37,506 nt of DNA from NCBI RefSeq assembly GCF_014697475.1, contig NZ_JACJRV010000073.1, forward strand, positions 1 to 37,506, read 5' to 3'. Source of the DNA: Nostoc sp. FACHB-152 (GTDB taxonomy: Bacteria; Cyanobacteriota; Cyanobacteriia; Cyanobacteriales; Nostocaceae). The notes under the pieces are model-generated. The model had not been told where the DNA came from. It did not search any database and saw only the letters and a list, made by a program, of their open reading frames with translations. Each line of letters begins with the position of its first letter. Within the stretch, counting starts at the first letter, position 1. Of this stretch, positions 8,665 through 15,975 are shown one piece after another. The translations under genes were made by a program, and so were the position numbers.

Positions 8665-9273
8665 TCAGATTCTCCAAAAGTTCGAGCCAGCTACACAGAG
8701 CGATCGCACAAAGAGCAAAGCAGCAGTGTTCAGCAGCAAAGCATGAGCAAGAACAGCAGAGAGCGGCAGCATCTTACGAAAAAAATTTATCCCGAAGCTG
8801 TGTATTACTTCTTGCATTAACTTTGGGACTGTATATACAATCCCAAATTGCCTAGCAACAACATTGTTAACATCACTTAAGACCTCAAAGGCAAGGCTGT
8901 TCTTTTCTACAGTAGAAAGGGTATTATCTGGTGTTTGAGGTGAAATAGCTACCAAAGATGCCTTTAGTTGTTGAATTTCAGGCAGAGCTTTTTGCAGTGC
9001 CAACAACTCTAAATTACAAAATGGACACCATAAGCCTCGATAAAAGCAAATGACAACTGAGGCTTTGGCTTGTAGTTTTTCTAATTCTATAAGTTTTCCC
9101 ACTGCATTAGGTAGAATGAAATTTGGCGCATAATCGTTTTGTTTAAGAGCTTGTCCGCTAATTTCTAAATTTGCTACTTCTTGAATTGATTGCTGAATGG
9201 TTGCTAGTGTTTTTGGGGGCAGACTAGAGGCAGCTTGACTTAACAAATTTTCTAACTCTTGTTTAAAACTCAT
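8665..9273 (-). CDS. Peroxiredoxin (AhpC/TSA) with replaced C-terminus
   Basis: 202 aa in the present frame. Thioredoxin-dependent peroxide reduction is the family role. The N-terminal helical part and fold are normal: DYAPNFILPNAVGK, then FYRGLWCPFCNLEL with peroxidatic Cys83 and a second Cys86, then AISPQTPDNTLST and FEVLSDVNNVVARQFGIVYTVP. After HSFGIN (residue 163) the expected LPxxNGD...VPATYVID segment is missing. It is replaced by about 40 leucine/alanine-rich residues that look like translated non-coding DNA. A T7 tract on this strand lies at the join, but neither other frame restores the family sequence, so a rearrangement fits better than a simple frameshift. It may still fold partly, but I regard it as a probable relic. 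Confidence 0.75.
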   Translation of the reverse strand: MSFKQELENLLSQAASSLPPKTLATIQQSIQEVANLEISGQALKQNDYAPNFILPNAVGKLIELEKLQAKASVVICFYRGLWCPFCNLELLALQKALPEIQQLKASLVAISPQTPDNTLSTVEKNSLAFEVLSDVNNVVARQFGIVYTVPKLMQEVIHSFGINFFRKMLPLSAVLAHALLLNTAALLFVRSLCVAGSNFWRI

Positions 9274-9466
9274 GCTTGCTTGTGATTAATTAACCAAAAC
9301 TAGATTTGATACTAACAGCAAATTTTCTCACTAATATACTATATTCTCAATAACCTGTTACTGGGTATTGCTCTTGCTGTAAAGTCAGATATACCGTATT
9401 CTGCTAATCTTTTTTTGTCAGAAAAATTCTTGAATTTTAAAATTTTTTCTTTTACGCCAAGATTGT

Positions 9467-9964
9467 ATGTGTTTATCTAATGTTGTGATTGAGCGTGCTA
9501 ATCCGAAAGATGTTGATGGCATTCTGGAGTTAGCACAAGCTAATGAAGTAGAACATGGTGGGATGCTAGTAGGTCATCTTGAACGTGAAGCGGTTAGTAA
9601 GACTATTTCTCAAATGCCCAGTATTGTTGCTCGCAAAGATAGTCAAGTTGTCGGATTTTTACTGAGTTGGTCAAAGTCATCAATACAGATACCGTTGATT
9701 ACGACAATGTTACAAGCCTACCCAGGCAAGGAAGACGCTTACTTATACGGCCCCATCTGTGTGGAAGAAACAATGCGCGGACAAGGTATTGCTGCGTCAA
9801 TGTTTGCTAAGTTGAAAAATTTTCTCCCTCAAAAGCAAGGAATATTATTTATCAAAGCCAATAATGAACCATCTCTTCGCGCTCATCGAAAGATGGGGAT
9901 GAGTCAGATGGTAGAGTTTACATATGATGACACTAGGTTTTTCGTGTTTGCCTATGATGGCTAA
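9467..9964 (+). CDS. GNAT N-acetyltransferase
   Basis: 165 aa. The start reads NVVIERANPKDVDGILELAQAN, a standard GNAT first strand and helix. The central strands are IVARKDSQVVGFLLSW and DAYLYGPICVEETMRGQGIAASMFAKL, with the acetyl-CoA-binding R-G-Q-G-I-A loop at 104-109. The end NNEPSLRAHRKMGM is the usual helix before the last strand. The substrate is unknown. ATG at 9467. About 190 nt of AT-rich DNA separates it from the divergent peroxiredoxin. It is followed by the 372-aa gene with a gap of about 100 nt, so the two may or may not be cotranscribed. Confidence 0.82.
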   Translation: MCLSNVVIERANPKDVDGILELAQANEVEHGGMLVGHLEREAVSKTISQMPSIVARKDSQVVGFLLSWSKSSIQIPLITTMLQAYPGKEDAYLYGPICVEETMRGQGIAASMFAKLKNFLPQKQGILFIKANNEPSLRAHRKMGMSQMVEFTYDDTRFFVFAYDG

Positions 9965-10069
9965 ATATTAATCCAGGAAGTTTAGCTGGTTTCTTAGTTG
10001 TTGTAGTTCTACGCACTGCCGCTAAACCAATTGTGACAAACTGTGATATTTTCTAATATCAAAAAAACA

Positions 10070-11188
10070 ATGAGCGAATATCAATATTACGAATTTCAAG
10101 CACTAGACAAACCCTTAACTGCATTAGAACAAACATATATTAGTAGTTTTTCAAGCCGTGTACAGCTAACATCGAGAAGTGCAATTTTTATTTATAGCTT
10201 TGGTGATTTTCGTGGCGAACCAAAGGAACTTCTAGATAAATGCTTTGATATCATGCTATACATGGCGAATTGGGGAACTAGACAATTAGTATTTCGCCTG
10301 CCAAAATCGTTAGTTAACCCATCAATTTTTCAGCCTTACTGTCTTGCTGACCAAATTAGTGTAACTACGACATCAAATTCTGTAATTTTAGATATAAATA
10401 TTGATGATGAAGAATACAGAGATTGGATAGAGGGTGAAGGATGGTTAACCAAGTTAGCACAAATTCGGGATGACATTTTACAAGGAGATTTGAGAGCTTT
10501 ATATCTTGCGTGGTTAAAAGCGACCTTAATCTTAATAGATGAAGAGTCGGAAGATTTTCTTGAACCACCTGTGCCTGCAATGTTAAAAAAACTACCTGCC
10601 CATCTTGAAACTTTTATCGAATTTTTTGATATCGACCAGGATCTGATTGCAAGTGCAGCAGAGCTAAGTGTTTCTCAAAAATCTGAAGTTGAACCATTAG
10701 AAGACTGGATTTATGCTTTATCACTCCAGGAAAAGAATGAATTTCTACTCAAAGTAGTTCAGGGCGATCCTAATGTGAGGCTTCATCTGCTCAATAGACT
10801 AAGAGAACTATTTAAAAGTCCAGAAAATGCTAGTAGTGTTAATATTCACAGACGCACTTTTTCAGAATTAGTAAAAATTTCTCAACAGCAAGCCCAACGC
10901 CGTCATGAACAGGAATTACTGGCGGCACAACAGATAAAAAAGCGTAAATTAGAAGCACTAGCTCTCAAAGAAGAATCTGTATGGTTAGAGGTATATAGAT
11001 TAATCGAGCTTAAGCAAGCTAAACAGTATGAACAAGCAGTCGCATATCTAGTTGATTTGCGAGATTTGGCTGAATATCAAGATAAATTAGATGAGTTTAA
11101 AGTTTGTATTCAAAAGATACAGAAAGATTACAGTAGCCGTTCTGGTTTACTATCTCGGCTCAAAAAAGCTGGATTATTCAAACTTTGA
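10070..11188 (+). CDS. Conserved hypothetical protein (MSEYQYYEF family)
   Basis: 372 aa from ATG 10070, where the well-conserved start MSEYQYYEFQALDKPLT begins. An in-frame upstream ATG at 10043 would add nine residues unlike the family. Motifs visible are SFGDFRGEPKELLDKCFD and YMANWGTRQLVFRLP (about residues 48-85), which I remember as conserved in proteins of actinobacteria, myxobacteria and cyanobacteria of unknown function. In those genomes such genes often lie beside SWIM zinc-finger genes; that is recollection. Residues about 265-310 form a charged coiled coil (ISQQQAQRRHEQELLAAQQIKKRK), and the C-terminus is helical with a repeat-like AVAYLVDLRDLAEYQ segment. A SWIM/SNF2 pair lies about 12 kb downstream on the other strand. 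Confidence 0.8.
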   Translation: MSEYQYYEFQALDKPLTALEQTYISSFSSRVQLTSRSAIFIYSFGDFRGEPKELLDKCFDIMLYMANWGTRQLVFRLPKSLVNPSIFQPYCLADQISVTTTSNSVILDINIDDEEYRDWIEGEGWLTKLAQIRDDILQGDLRALYLAWLKATLILIDEESEDFLEPPVPAMLKKLPAHLETFIEFFDIDQDLIASAAELSVSQKSEVEPLEDWIYALSLQEKNEFLLKVVQGDPNVRLHLLNRLRELFKSPENASSVNIHRRTFSELVKISQQQAQRRHEQELLAAQQIKKRKLEALALKEESVWLEVYRLIELKQAKQYEQAVAYLVDLRDLAEYQDKLDEFKVCIQKIQKDYSSRSGLLSRLKKAGLFKL

Positions 11189-11284
11189 AAATGAAATAGT
11201 CCTCGCAGTAACTAATCAACAAGTCAATGCTTTTTAACACGCCTGTAGATATTACGCTTCCCTTGTAAGTACCATTATTTTGAT

Positions 11285-11482
11285 TTAATGACGACGGAAC
11301 AAAGTCTCTAGATAAACTTGTGCCACTCGGCGGTCGCCCTGGGCATTTTGTAGCAGAAACAGCGAGACTGCTGCCGTCAATACGCGGTTCTCATCCCAAT
11401 CAGGATGCTGCTGTAAGTAGTCTTTGAGACACTCATGTAGCGGTGCAGGAATTTCGGTGAGGATGTTAACTGTTGCGTTCAT
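11285..11482 (-). CDS. DUF2811-like small protein
   Basis: 65 aa from ATG at 11482. The sequence begins MNATVNILTEIPAPLHECLKDYL, then HPDWDENRVLTAAVSLFLLQN and a VYLETLF end. This matches the small cyanobacterial proteins I know as DUF2811, which look like CopG/ribbon-helix-helix relatives (one strand and two helices); the function is unknown. A TTG further upstream (11518) would add twelve residues that do not look conserved. No clear ribosome-binding site is seen. It stands alone, with about 500 nt of apparently empty DNA on its upstream side. Confidence 0.75.
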   Translation of the reverse strand: MNATVNILTEIPAPLHECLKDYLQQHPDWDENRVLTAAVSLFLLQNAQGDRRVAQVYLETLFRRH

Positions 11483-11968
11483 ACGGTGAGGACGGGAGCA
11501 AGTAATCAAGCAGGACAACTAGCTTTGAGTGGCGCAGCTAAAGGCTGTTGCCGAATATGCTTCAACTACTGAACCAAGTTTATACAGTTAGTTATTGCAG
11601 CTTACAGAACTATAGAAGCTAGTCGAATTATTGTGCCGCCAGAAGGGGTGGGTTTGTCAATGCTGCGAAATGTTAAGTACAAGTACAGAAAAAATCAATA
11701 TTTACGACAGTATTAGGGTTTGAAATATATTTTCGTTACTCTACTTAATAAAAACTCAGTGTCTAAGTTTTTCTAAAGCCGGGAAATAATATCCCCAGCC
11801 ATGTAACCAAAGGCTATGAGTCTGTCGATTGTCTGTGGAGAAACTGAAAGTACCTGTGGAAAAGCTGTGAAATGGGTACGGAAAAGTTCGGCTAATGATA
11901 AGAATTGCAAAATATTCTAGACTTAGGAAGAATTAACAAGGTGCGATCGCTTCTTTTGTCACAGGCAA
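11483..11968. other. Intergenic region with two DnaA-box-like sites
   Basis: Nearly 490 nt without a convincing gene. The left half shows nothing I can name. At 11834-11842 (TGTGGAGAA) and 11855-11863 (TGTGGAAAA) are two same-direction matches to the complement of the cyanobacterial DnaA box TTTTCCACA, 21 bp apart, followed by related words TGTGAAAT and TACGGAAAAG to about 11887. A HIP1 octamer lies at about 11943. Two boxes are not enough to call an origin. Confidence 0.3.
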
Positions 11969-11998
11969 TTGAAGCAGTGGTATCCCAGATGTGTACGC

Positions 11999-12403
11999 TC
12001 AACTACTGGCATATTTGAGAAGCCTTTCCCATTCCCAACGCCATGCTGTCTCGACTGTGATTTCTTTGCCGTTAGTGAACTTGATGAATTCTGTACCATC
12101 ATCATAGAAAACATCAGCTACCATTCGATTTCGGACATCGTAACCCCAGATTTTTTCGGCTGTCTTCCACCACCTTTGTCCTGGCGATTCTAACATTGGT
12201 AGCTCTAAATACTCATCACGCCAGACCATCGGCTTCCATTGTTCTTGCAATGCCCTAACTAAAATCCGGTTAGGAAACATTTCTTTGTTATTTTCATGCA
12301 GCCACAGCATATAACCAATAGCACTTCGGAGTGCATCTTCTAACCCATAAGTACAAGCTTCCAGGGCATTTTGGACTTCTTCAAGAGAGAAATTAACGCC
12401 CAA
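11999..12403 (-). CDS. Conserved-looking hypothetical protein, start unclear
   Basis: 134 aa from a TTG at 12403, but the open frame runs back to a TGA at 12467-12469. The extra codons (FWEKDSIEYEIFKIYERALVTLG) look like real protein, yet contain no ATG, GTG or TTG. So either an ATT start is used or the true 5' end has been lost. The body is rich in Trp and acidic residues: NALEACTYGLEDALRSAIGYML, EQWKPMVWRDEYLELP, GQRWWKTAEKIWGYDVRNRMVADVFYDDG, and a TAWRWEWERLL end. I do not recognise a domain. The neighbours are unrelated single genes, so context gives no function. Confidence 0.6.
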   Translation of the reverse strand: MGVNFSLEEVQNALEACTYGLEDALRSAIGYMLWLHENNKEMFPNRILVRALQEQWKPMVWRDEYLELPMLESPGQRWWKTAEKIWGYDVRNRMVADVFYDDGTEFIKFTNGKEITVETAWRWEWERLLKYASS

Positions 12404-12575
12404 AGTGACTAATGCTCGTTCGTAGATTTTGAATATTTCGTACTCAATCGAGTCTTTTTCCCAGAATCACACACCCCTTACACCTCCTGTCAACTAACGC
12501 CTCTCAACTGTTTTTGGGTTCTTCTACCTTAATTATGAATACTTAAGACGGCTTTTTCTTCTATTTCGGTTATGG

Positions 12576-12956
12576 TTATGTTTTTTTTGAAGTGGTTAAC
12601 AGAGTTTCTTTCTCCAGACGAGTTTGCAAATCCACAATCAGATTATCGCCATTTCTTCGTGCTTCCCATGAACCAGAATAACGGGAACCAATATTCCACT
12701 TCCCCTGCATATAATCTTCGTTTTGGGAGATTGTGCCTGTGTATGTAACTGGTGCATATGAGGTTACTAAATAACGCTTTATAAAGCTGATACTACGCCC
12801 GATTACATCACCATTAACTGTTGCTTCTCCTAAATAGTTATCATCTAGGATAGAACCTGTAAAAGCATTTCCACTTTGCACAAAAGCTGCTTCAAATCGT
12901 GTTGGCATTTCATCTTGCCAATAGGTTCCTAGCCAATTACCGCTTACGTCTGCCAT
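12576..12956 (-). CDS. Hypothetical beta-rich protein
   Basis: 126 aa from ATG 12956. The sequence starts ADVSGNWLGTYWQDEMPTRFEAAFVQSG and alternates short strands with turns: GSILDDNYLGEATVNGDVIG, SFIKRY, YTGTISQNEDYMQGKWNIG, YSGSWEARR. This suggests a small beta barrel of lipocalin-like topology, but I do not recognise the family. There is no signal peptide, so it should be cytosolic. A terminator hairpin (13084-13116) lies upstream, separating it from the aldo/keto reductase on the same strand, so it needs its own promoter. Confidence 0.6.
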   Translation of the reverse strand: MADVSGNWLGTYWQDEMPTRFEAAFVQSGNAFTGSILDDNYLGEATVNGDVIGRSISFIKRYLVTSYAPVTYTGTISQNEDYMQGKWNIGSRYSGSWEARRNGDNLIVDLQTRLEKETLLTTSKKT

Positions 12957-13083
12957 AAGATTCTCAGTAATTGTTGTTTCTTTGATTTATACATGACTAA
13001 AGTAGAGTTTATCCTAGATATTTCAATTTTTCAAAGAACGAACTGGAATGTTCACTACTCAATTGCTTTCTACCTAAAAAATT

Positions 13084-13116
13084 AAAACTGCTCTGATTAT
13101 CCTCCAGAGCAGTTTT
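13084..13116 (-). terminator. Intrinsic terminator after the aldo/keto reductase gene
   Basis: Perfect 12-bp inverted repeat AAAACTGCTCTG / CAGAGCAGTTTT with a 9-nt loop. On the minus strand the stem ends in TTTT and is followed by AAT. It lies 120 nt after the minus-strand reductase stop. The A and T runs on both sides would let it act in both directions. Confidence 0.75.
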
Positions 13117-13235
13117 AAACAAAGAAGAATTTGGATGGGAGTTTTCCAGTTCTATCTTTTGTCTACTAAATTTGTGCTAGTTATGGCATACATTTCTAGT
13201 ACTCTTGTTGAGGTAAGGCAACAAAAAGCTTTTTC

Positions 13236-14186
13236 TTATCTTTGAACAACGGATTCTAGTATCTGGTCAATTGCTGTCAGTACATTTGCATCTAGCTTTA
13301 CGCCTGATGCTGCTGCATTATCAACCACTTGTTCTGGACGGCTAGCACCAATAATTGCTGAGGATACACGCTCATCTTGTAATACCCAAGCCAGAGCTAA
13401 TTGTGCCATACTCAACCCCAAATCTTGAGCAATCGGTTTGAGTTGTTGCACTGCTGTTAGCGTACGTTCGTTAAATAATTCATCCAGCAAAAACGAATTC
13501 ATCTTTTCATTAGCTGCACGAGAATCTTGCGGCGGGGCTTGTCCTGGCTGATATTTACCTGTAAGTACACCTTGTGCTAAAGGCGACCAAACAATCTGAC
13601 CGATACCATGAGCGGCACACAATGGAAACACCTGGGCTTCTGGTTTACGCCACAGCATAGAATACTGTGGCTGGCTAGAAACAAAGCGTTCGACATCAGC
13701 CATCTCTAGTGCTGCTTGGATTTGCTCTGGTTGCCATTCGCTAAAGCCAATGTAACGAGCTTTTCCTTGGCGCACTACCTCTGTAAGTGCTGCCATTGTT
13801 TCTTCCAAGGGTGTATTTGAATCGTAGCGATGGCATTGATACAGGTCAACGTAATCGGTATTCAATCGCTTTAAAGAAGCATCAATTTGTTTTCTAATCT
13901 GGGCTGCTGACAGTCCTCGGTCAGTGGCTGACATCGGAAAGAAAACTTTTGTTGCTAGGACGTAGTCAGAGCGTTCAATCCCTTGCAGTACTTCGCCTAA
14001 AAAAGATTCTGCCCCTCCCTGAGCGTAGACATTTGCTGTGTCAATAAAGTTGATTCCGACATCAAAAGCTTTGTGTATGCAAGCCTGTGCATTTTGTTGC
14101 TCTACTCCTCCCCCATAAGTCAGCCAGGAACCAAGACTGATTTCAGAAACGCGCAATTCGCTGTTTCCTAATTGCCTGTATCTCAT
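13236..14186 (-). CDS. Aldo/keto reductase
   Basis: 316 aa from ATG 14186. NADPH-dependent reduction of aldehydes or ketones is the family role; the substrate is unknown. The sequence starts MRYRQLGNSELRVSEISLGSW, the classic start of the voltage-gated K-channel beta-like subfamily. The catalytic tetrad is visible as Asp and Tyr in NFIDTANVYAQGGAE, Lys in YVLATKVFF, and His in VDLYQCHRYD. Cofactor-binding stretches are GFSEWQPEQI, VWSPLAQGVLTGKY and SSAIIGASRPEQVVDN near the end. An in-frame ATG at 14258 would add 24 basic residues not typical of the family, so I prefer 14186. A hairpin terminator follows at 13084-13116. Confidence 0.92.
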   Translation of the reverse strand: MRYRQLGNSELRVSEISLGSWLTYGGGVEQQNAQACIHKAFDVGINFIDTANVYAQGGAESFLGEVLQGIERSDYVLATKVFFPMSATDRGLSAAQIRKQIDASLKRLNTDYVDLYQCHRYDSNTPLEETMAALTEVVRQGKARYIGFSEWQPEQIQAALEMADVERFVSSQPQYSMLWRKPEAQVFPLCAAHGIGQIVWSPLAQGVLTGKYQPGQAPPQDSRAANEKMNSFLLDELFNERTLTAVQQLKPIAQDLGLSMAQLALAWVLQDERVSSAIIGASRPEQVVDNAAASGVKLDANVLTAIDQILESVVQR

Positions 14187-14419
14187 GGTTATTTCGCGTT
14201 TGGTTGCTGAAACCATCTTGCTTGTTCTCCCAGAAGCGATCTTGAACGTATTTACCAACTTTGTCTCAAGCGACTAGAGCTTTCCTCATTCAAATTGCAG
14301 ATATTTTGTCTATCTAAATACTTTTAGGCGAAACCTCTGTCGAATTAAGCTAGTTTTGCGGTAAGCTTTTTTGATTAATCAATGATTTACCAGTCTCATC
14401 AGTAACTCAAAACATTGTT

Positions 14420-14728
14420 ATGAGCCAGGGTATCTACTCACCTAACTGGAAAGAAATTGCTACAGCACTGAAAGCTGCTTGTAATTGGTGTTGTAGTCGG
14501 TGCGGTCGCTTATGCTTGCGTCCCGAAGAAAAAGCACCTCATTTAACCCTTTCCCAACGTAAAGCCTACACGTTGCAAGTACATCATTGGAACTGCGACC
14601 CAACTGACAATCGCATCGAAAACTTGGTCTGTTTGTGCAGTGGCTGTCATCTTCATTATCACCGTTTTGGACGAGGTAATGTTTCTCCTGGGCAATTATC
14701 TTTGTTTGACGAACGAAAGGTTGGTTGA
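14420..14728 (+). CDS. HNH endonuclease
   Basis: 102 aa. The beta-beta-alpha metal fold is seen as CNWCCSRCGRLCL (zinc Cys pair) and then LQVHHWNCDPTDNRIENLVCLCSGCHLHYHRF: the His-His of the HNH motif, the Asn-rich N-R-I-E-N-L central segment, the second CxxC pair and the final His. The N-terminus has SPNWKEIATALKAACNW, a helix often found before a small HNH domain. The family cuts DNA; the biological target is unknown and no methylase or phage gene lies beside it. It converges with the broken SnoaL gene, the two stops being seven bases apart. Confidence 0.88.
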   Translation: MSQGIYSPNWKEIATALKAACNWCCSRCGRLCLRPEEKAPHLTLSQRKAYTLQVHHWNCDPTDNRIENLVCLCSGCHLHYHRFGRGNVSPGQLSLFDERKVG

Positions 14729-14735
14729 TAGCCGG

Positions 14736-15156
14736 CTACTCATCTGGTGGTTGAATACGCGCCCCAAGTTGAAGTATTCGTCCCAAGTCATCAGCATTTC
14801 GCCAAGTTTCGACGATTTTTCCATCCACAATCTGATGAATAAATGTGGCTGTAAAAGTCTGTTGTTTTCCTTGCGCCGGAATGCCAAAAAAAACTTTCTT
14901 GGGTACAGGTATTCGTTGCACGCACTACAACTTTATCACTTTGGGCAATTACATCTTCAATTGTCCACTGCTGCTTGATATTTCCAAATGAGCTAAATAA
15001 CTGACGTACTCCATCTGGCCCTTGCGCCAGCTGTGGTGGGCCGCCATGCAGTTTCCATGTTGGAGCGGTCATCGCACAAATATCTTCAACTTTATGCTCA
15101 CTAATTAGTTCAAACCAGCGTCGAGCTATGATTTTATTATTCTCAATCTCAGACAT
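14736..15156 (-). pseudogene. SnoaL-like ester cyclase, frameshifted in an A8 tract
   Basis: Two frames on the minus strand join to one normal-length (139-aa) SnoaL-like protein. The first frame starts ATG 15156 (MSEIENNKIIARRWFELIS) and runs through HGGPPQLAQGPDGVRQLF and DKVVVRATNTCTQESFF. The second continues FGIPAQGKQQTFTATFIHQIVDGKIVETWRNADDLG and stops at 14736. The switch lies at eight A residues (14886-14893, + strand). Removing one base restores a continuous frame, and the total span of 421 nt is exactly one more than a multiple of three. The family is a small NTF2-like fold used as polyketide cyclases or of unknown function. The indel may be a true mutation, slippage or an assembly error. 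Confidence 0.85.
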
Positions 15157-15333
15157 GGTTACTCCTGCTGAAAAAAGCTAAAAACTCATTCAAATCTCTG
15201 CTTCGATTGTAATTAACTAGACAATTTTTCTGCTAAAACTTGATTATCTGTGTCTAATCAAACATAGCTTTGGACATAGTAAAAAGCGCAAACTTATACT
15301 TATTATTTAAATAGAGAAAATCTTCCTTATCTA

Positions 15334-15594
15334 ATGCCCAGCAAAGAAATTCAAGTTAAAGAGTACACAGTCCGAGCGCACAAACGTCAGATACACACGC
15401 GCGTATTCAACTTCGTCTGTAAGCAGTGCGATCTTTCAACAAGCAGAGAGACTTATGGCCCTCGCCCTTTATATTGTGAAACCTGTCGTCCTCCAGGGCC
15501 ACCTAAGAAATCTAAAGTGACTGCACCTGCTAAGAAGGGCAAGCCCAGAGCTAAGACTTATAAGAGCGATGTAGATTTTCAAAAGTCTTCGTGA
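15334..15594 (+). CDS. Small zinc-ribbon-like protein
   Basis: 86 aa, basic. There are two Cys pairs, FVCKQC (about 28-33) and LYCETC (about 48-53), spaced as in a zinc ribbon. The N-terminus, [22 protein letters not shown], is basic. The tail after PPGPPKKSK is rich in Lys, Ala and Pro and probably disordered. Nucleic-acid binding is likely from composition, but I do not recognise a named family. ATG at 15334. A perfect 11-bp hairpin (15623-15655) lies 28 nt after the stop, so it is probably a single-gene transcript. Confidence 0.65.
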   Translation: MPSKEIQVKEYTVRAHKRQIHTRVFNFVCKQCDLSTSRETYGPRPLYCETCRPPGPPKKSKVTAPAKKGKPRAKTYKSDVDFQKSS

Positions 15595-15622
15595 GCGATC
15601 GCTAGTTCTATAGGATCAACAA

Positions 15623-15655
15623 AATGCTTCTGGCCAATTACTCACCAGAAGCATT
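15623..15655 (+). terminator. Hairpin downstream of the zinc-ribbon gene
   Basis: Perfect 11-bp inverted repeat AATGCTTCTGG / CCAGAAGCATT with an 11-nt loop, 28 nt after the stop of the zinc-ribbon gene. There is no strong T-run after it, so it may be a weak terminator or an mRNA-stabilising hairpin. Confidence 0.5.
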
Positions 15656-15690
15656 GAATGTAATTTGCTTAGGACGATTTGAACCGTTGA

Positions 15691-15706
15691 TAGTACAATT
15701 GTACTA
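15691..15706. promoter_or_regulatory. 16-bp perfect palindrome, possible operator
   Basis: TAGTACAATTGTACTA reads the same on both strands and is followed by TATAAAG. This is the form of a dimeric repressor site over a promoter. No regulator gene lies next to it, and the next gene (rarA-like) starts 270 nt downstream. Confidence 0.45.
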
Positions 15707-15975
15707 TATAAAGCAGAGTCTGTCTATACCTGATTGGTTGAACTAGTTGTCAATCAAAGAGCAGGTCGTATTTTAGTAGAAATCAGATTTAAGAAGTGCA
15801 AAACGCCTAATTTTGCGTAACTAGTAGTGCTTCACTTTGAAATTGAAAAGTATTTGATGAATTGAGATCTGCGTCATGATGCGTCAAAGCTTCAGGCTAA
15901 ACATTGCGGTTGCGTTAAAATTAGCACAGAGGGATAGTGGCAATTTATTGGCTAAAGATGATTAGCAAGTAAGAA

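Larger units (their letters stand above)
15595..15975. other. Intergenic region with a hairpin and a palindrome
   Basis: About 380 nt without a gene. It holds the hairpin at 15623-15655 and the palindrome at 15691-15706, listed separately. The rest is AT-rich and shows no further structure I can support; the promoter of the downstream rarA-like gene should lie here. Confidence 0.5.

Noticed and set aside
8626-8855. Two short plus-strand frames opposite the peroxiredoxin tail
   Set aside because: Composition is low-complexity (Gln/Ser-rich), with no ribosome site, and they oppose the rearranged end of the peroxiredoxin gene.
11969-12193. 74-aa plus-strand frame
   Set aside because: It lies antisense to the better supported Trp-rich hypothetical protein.
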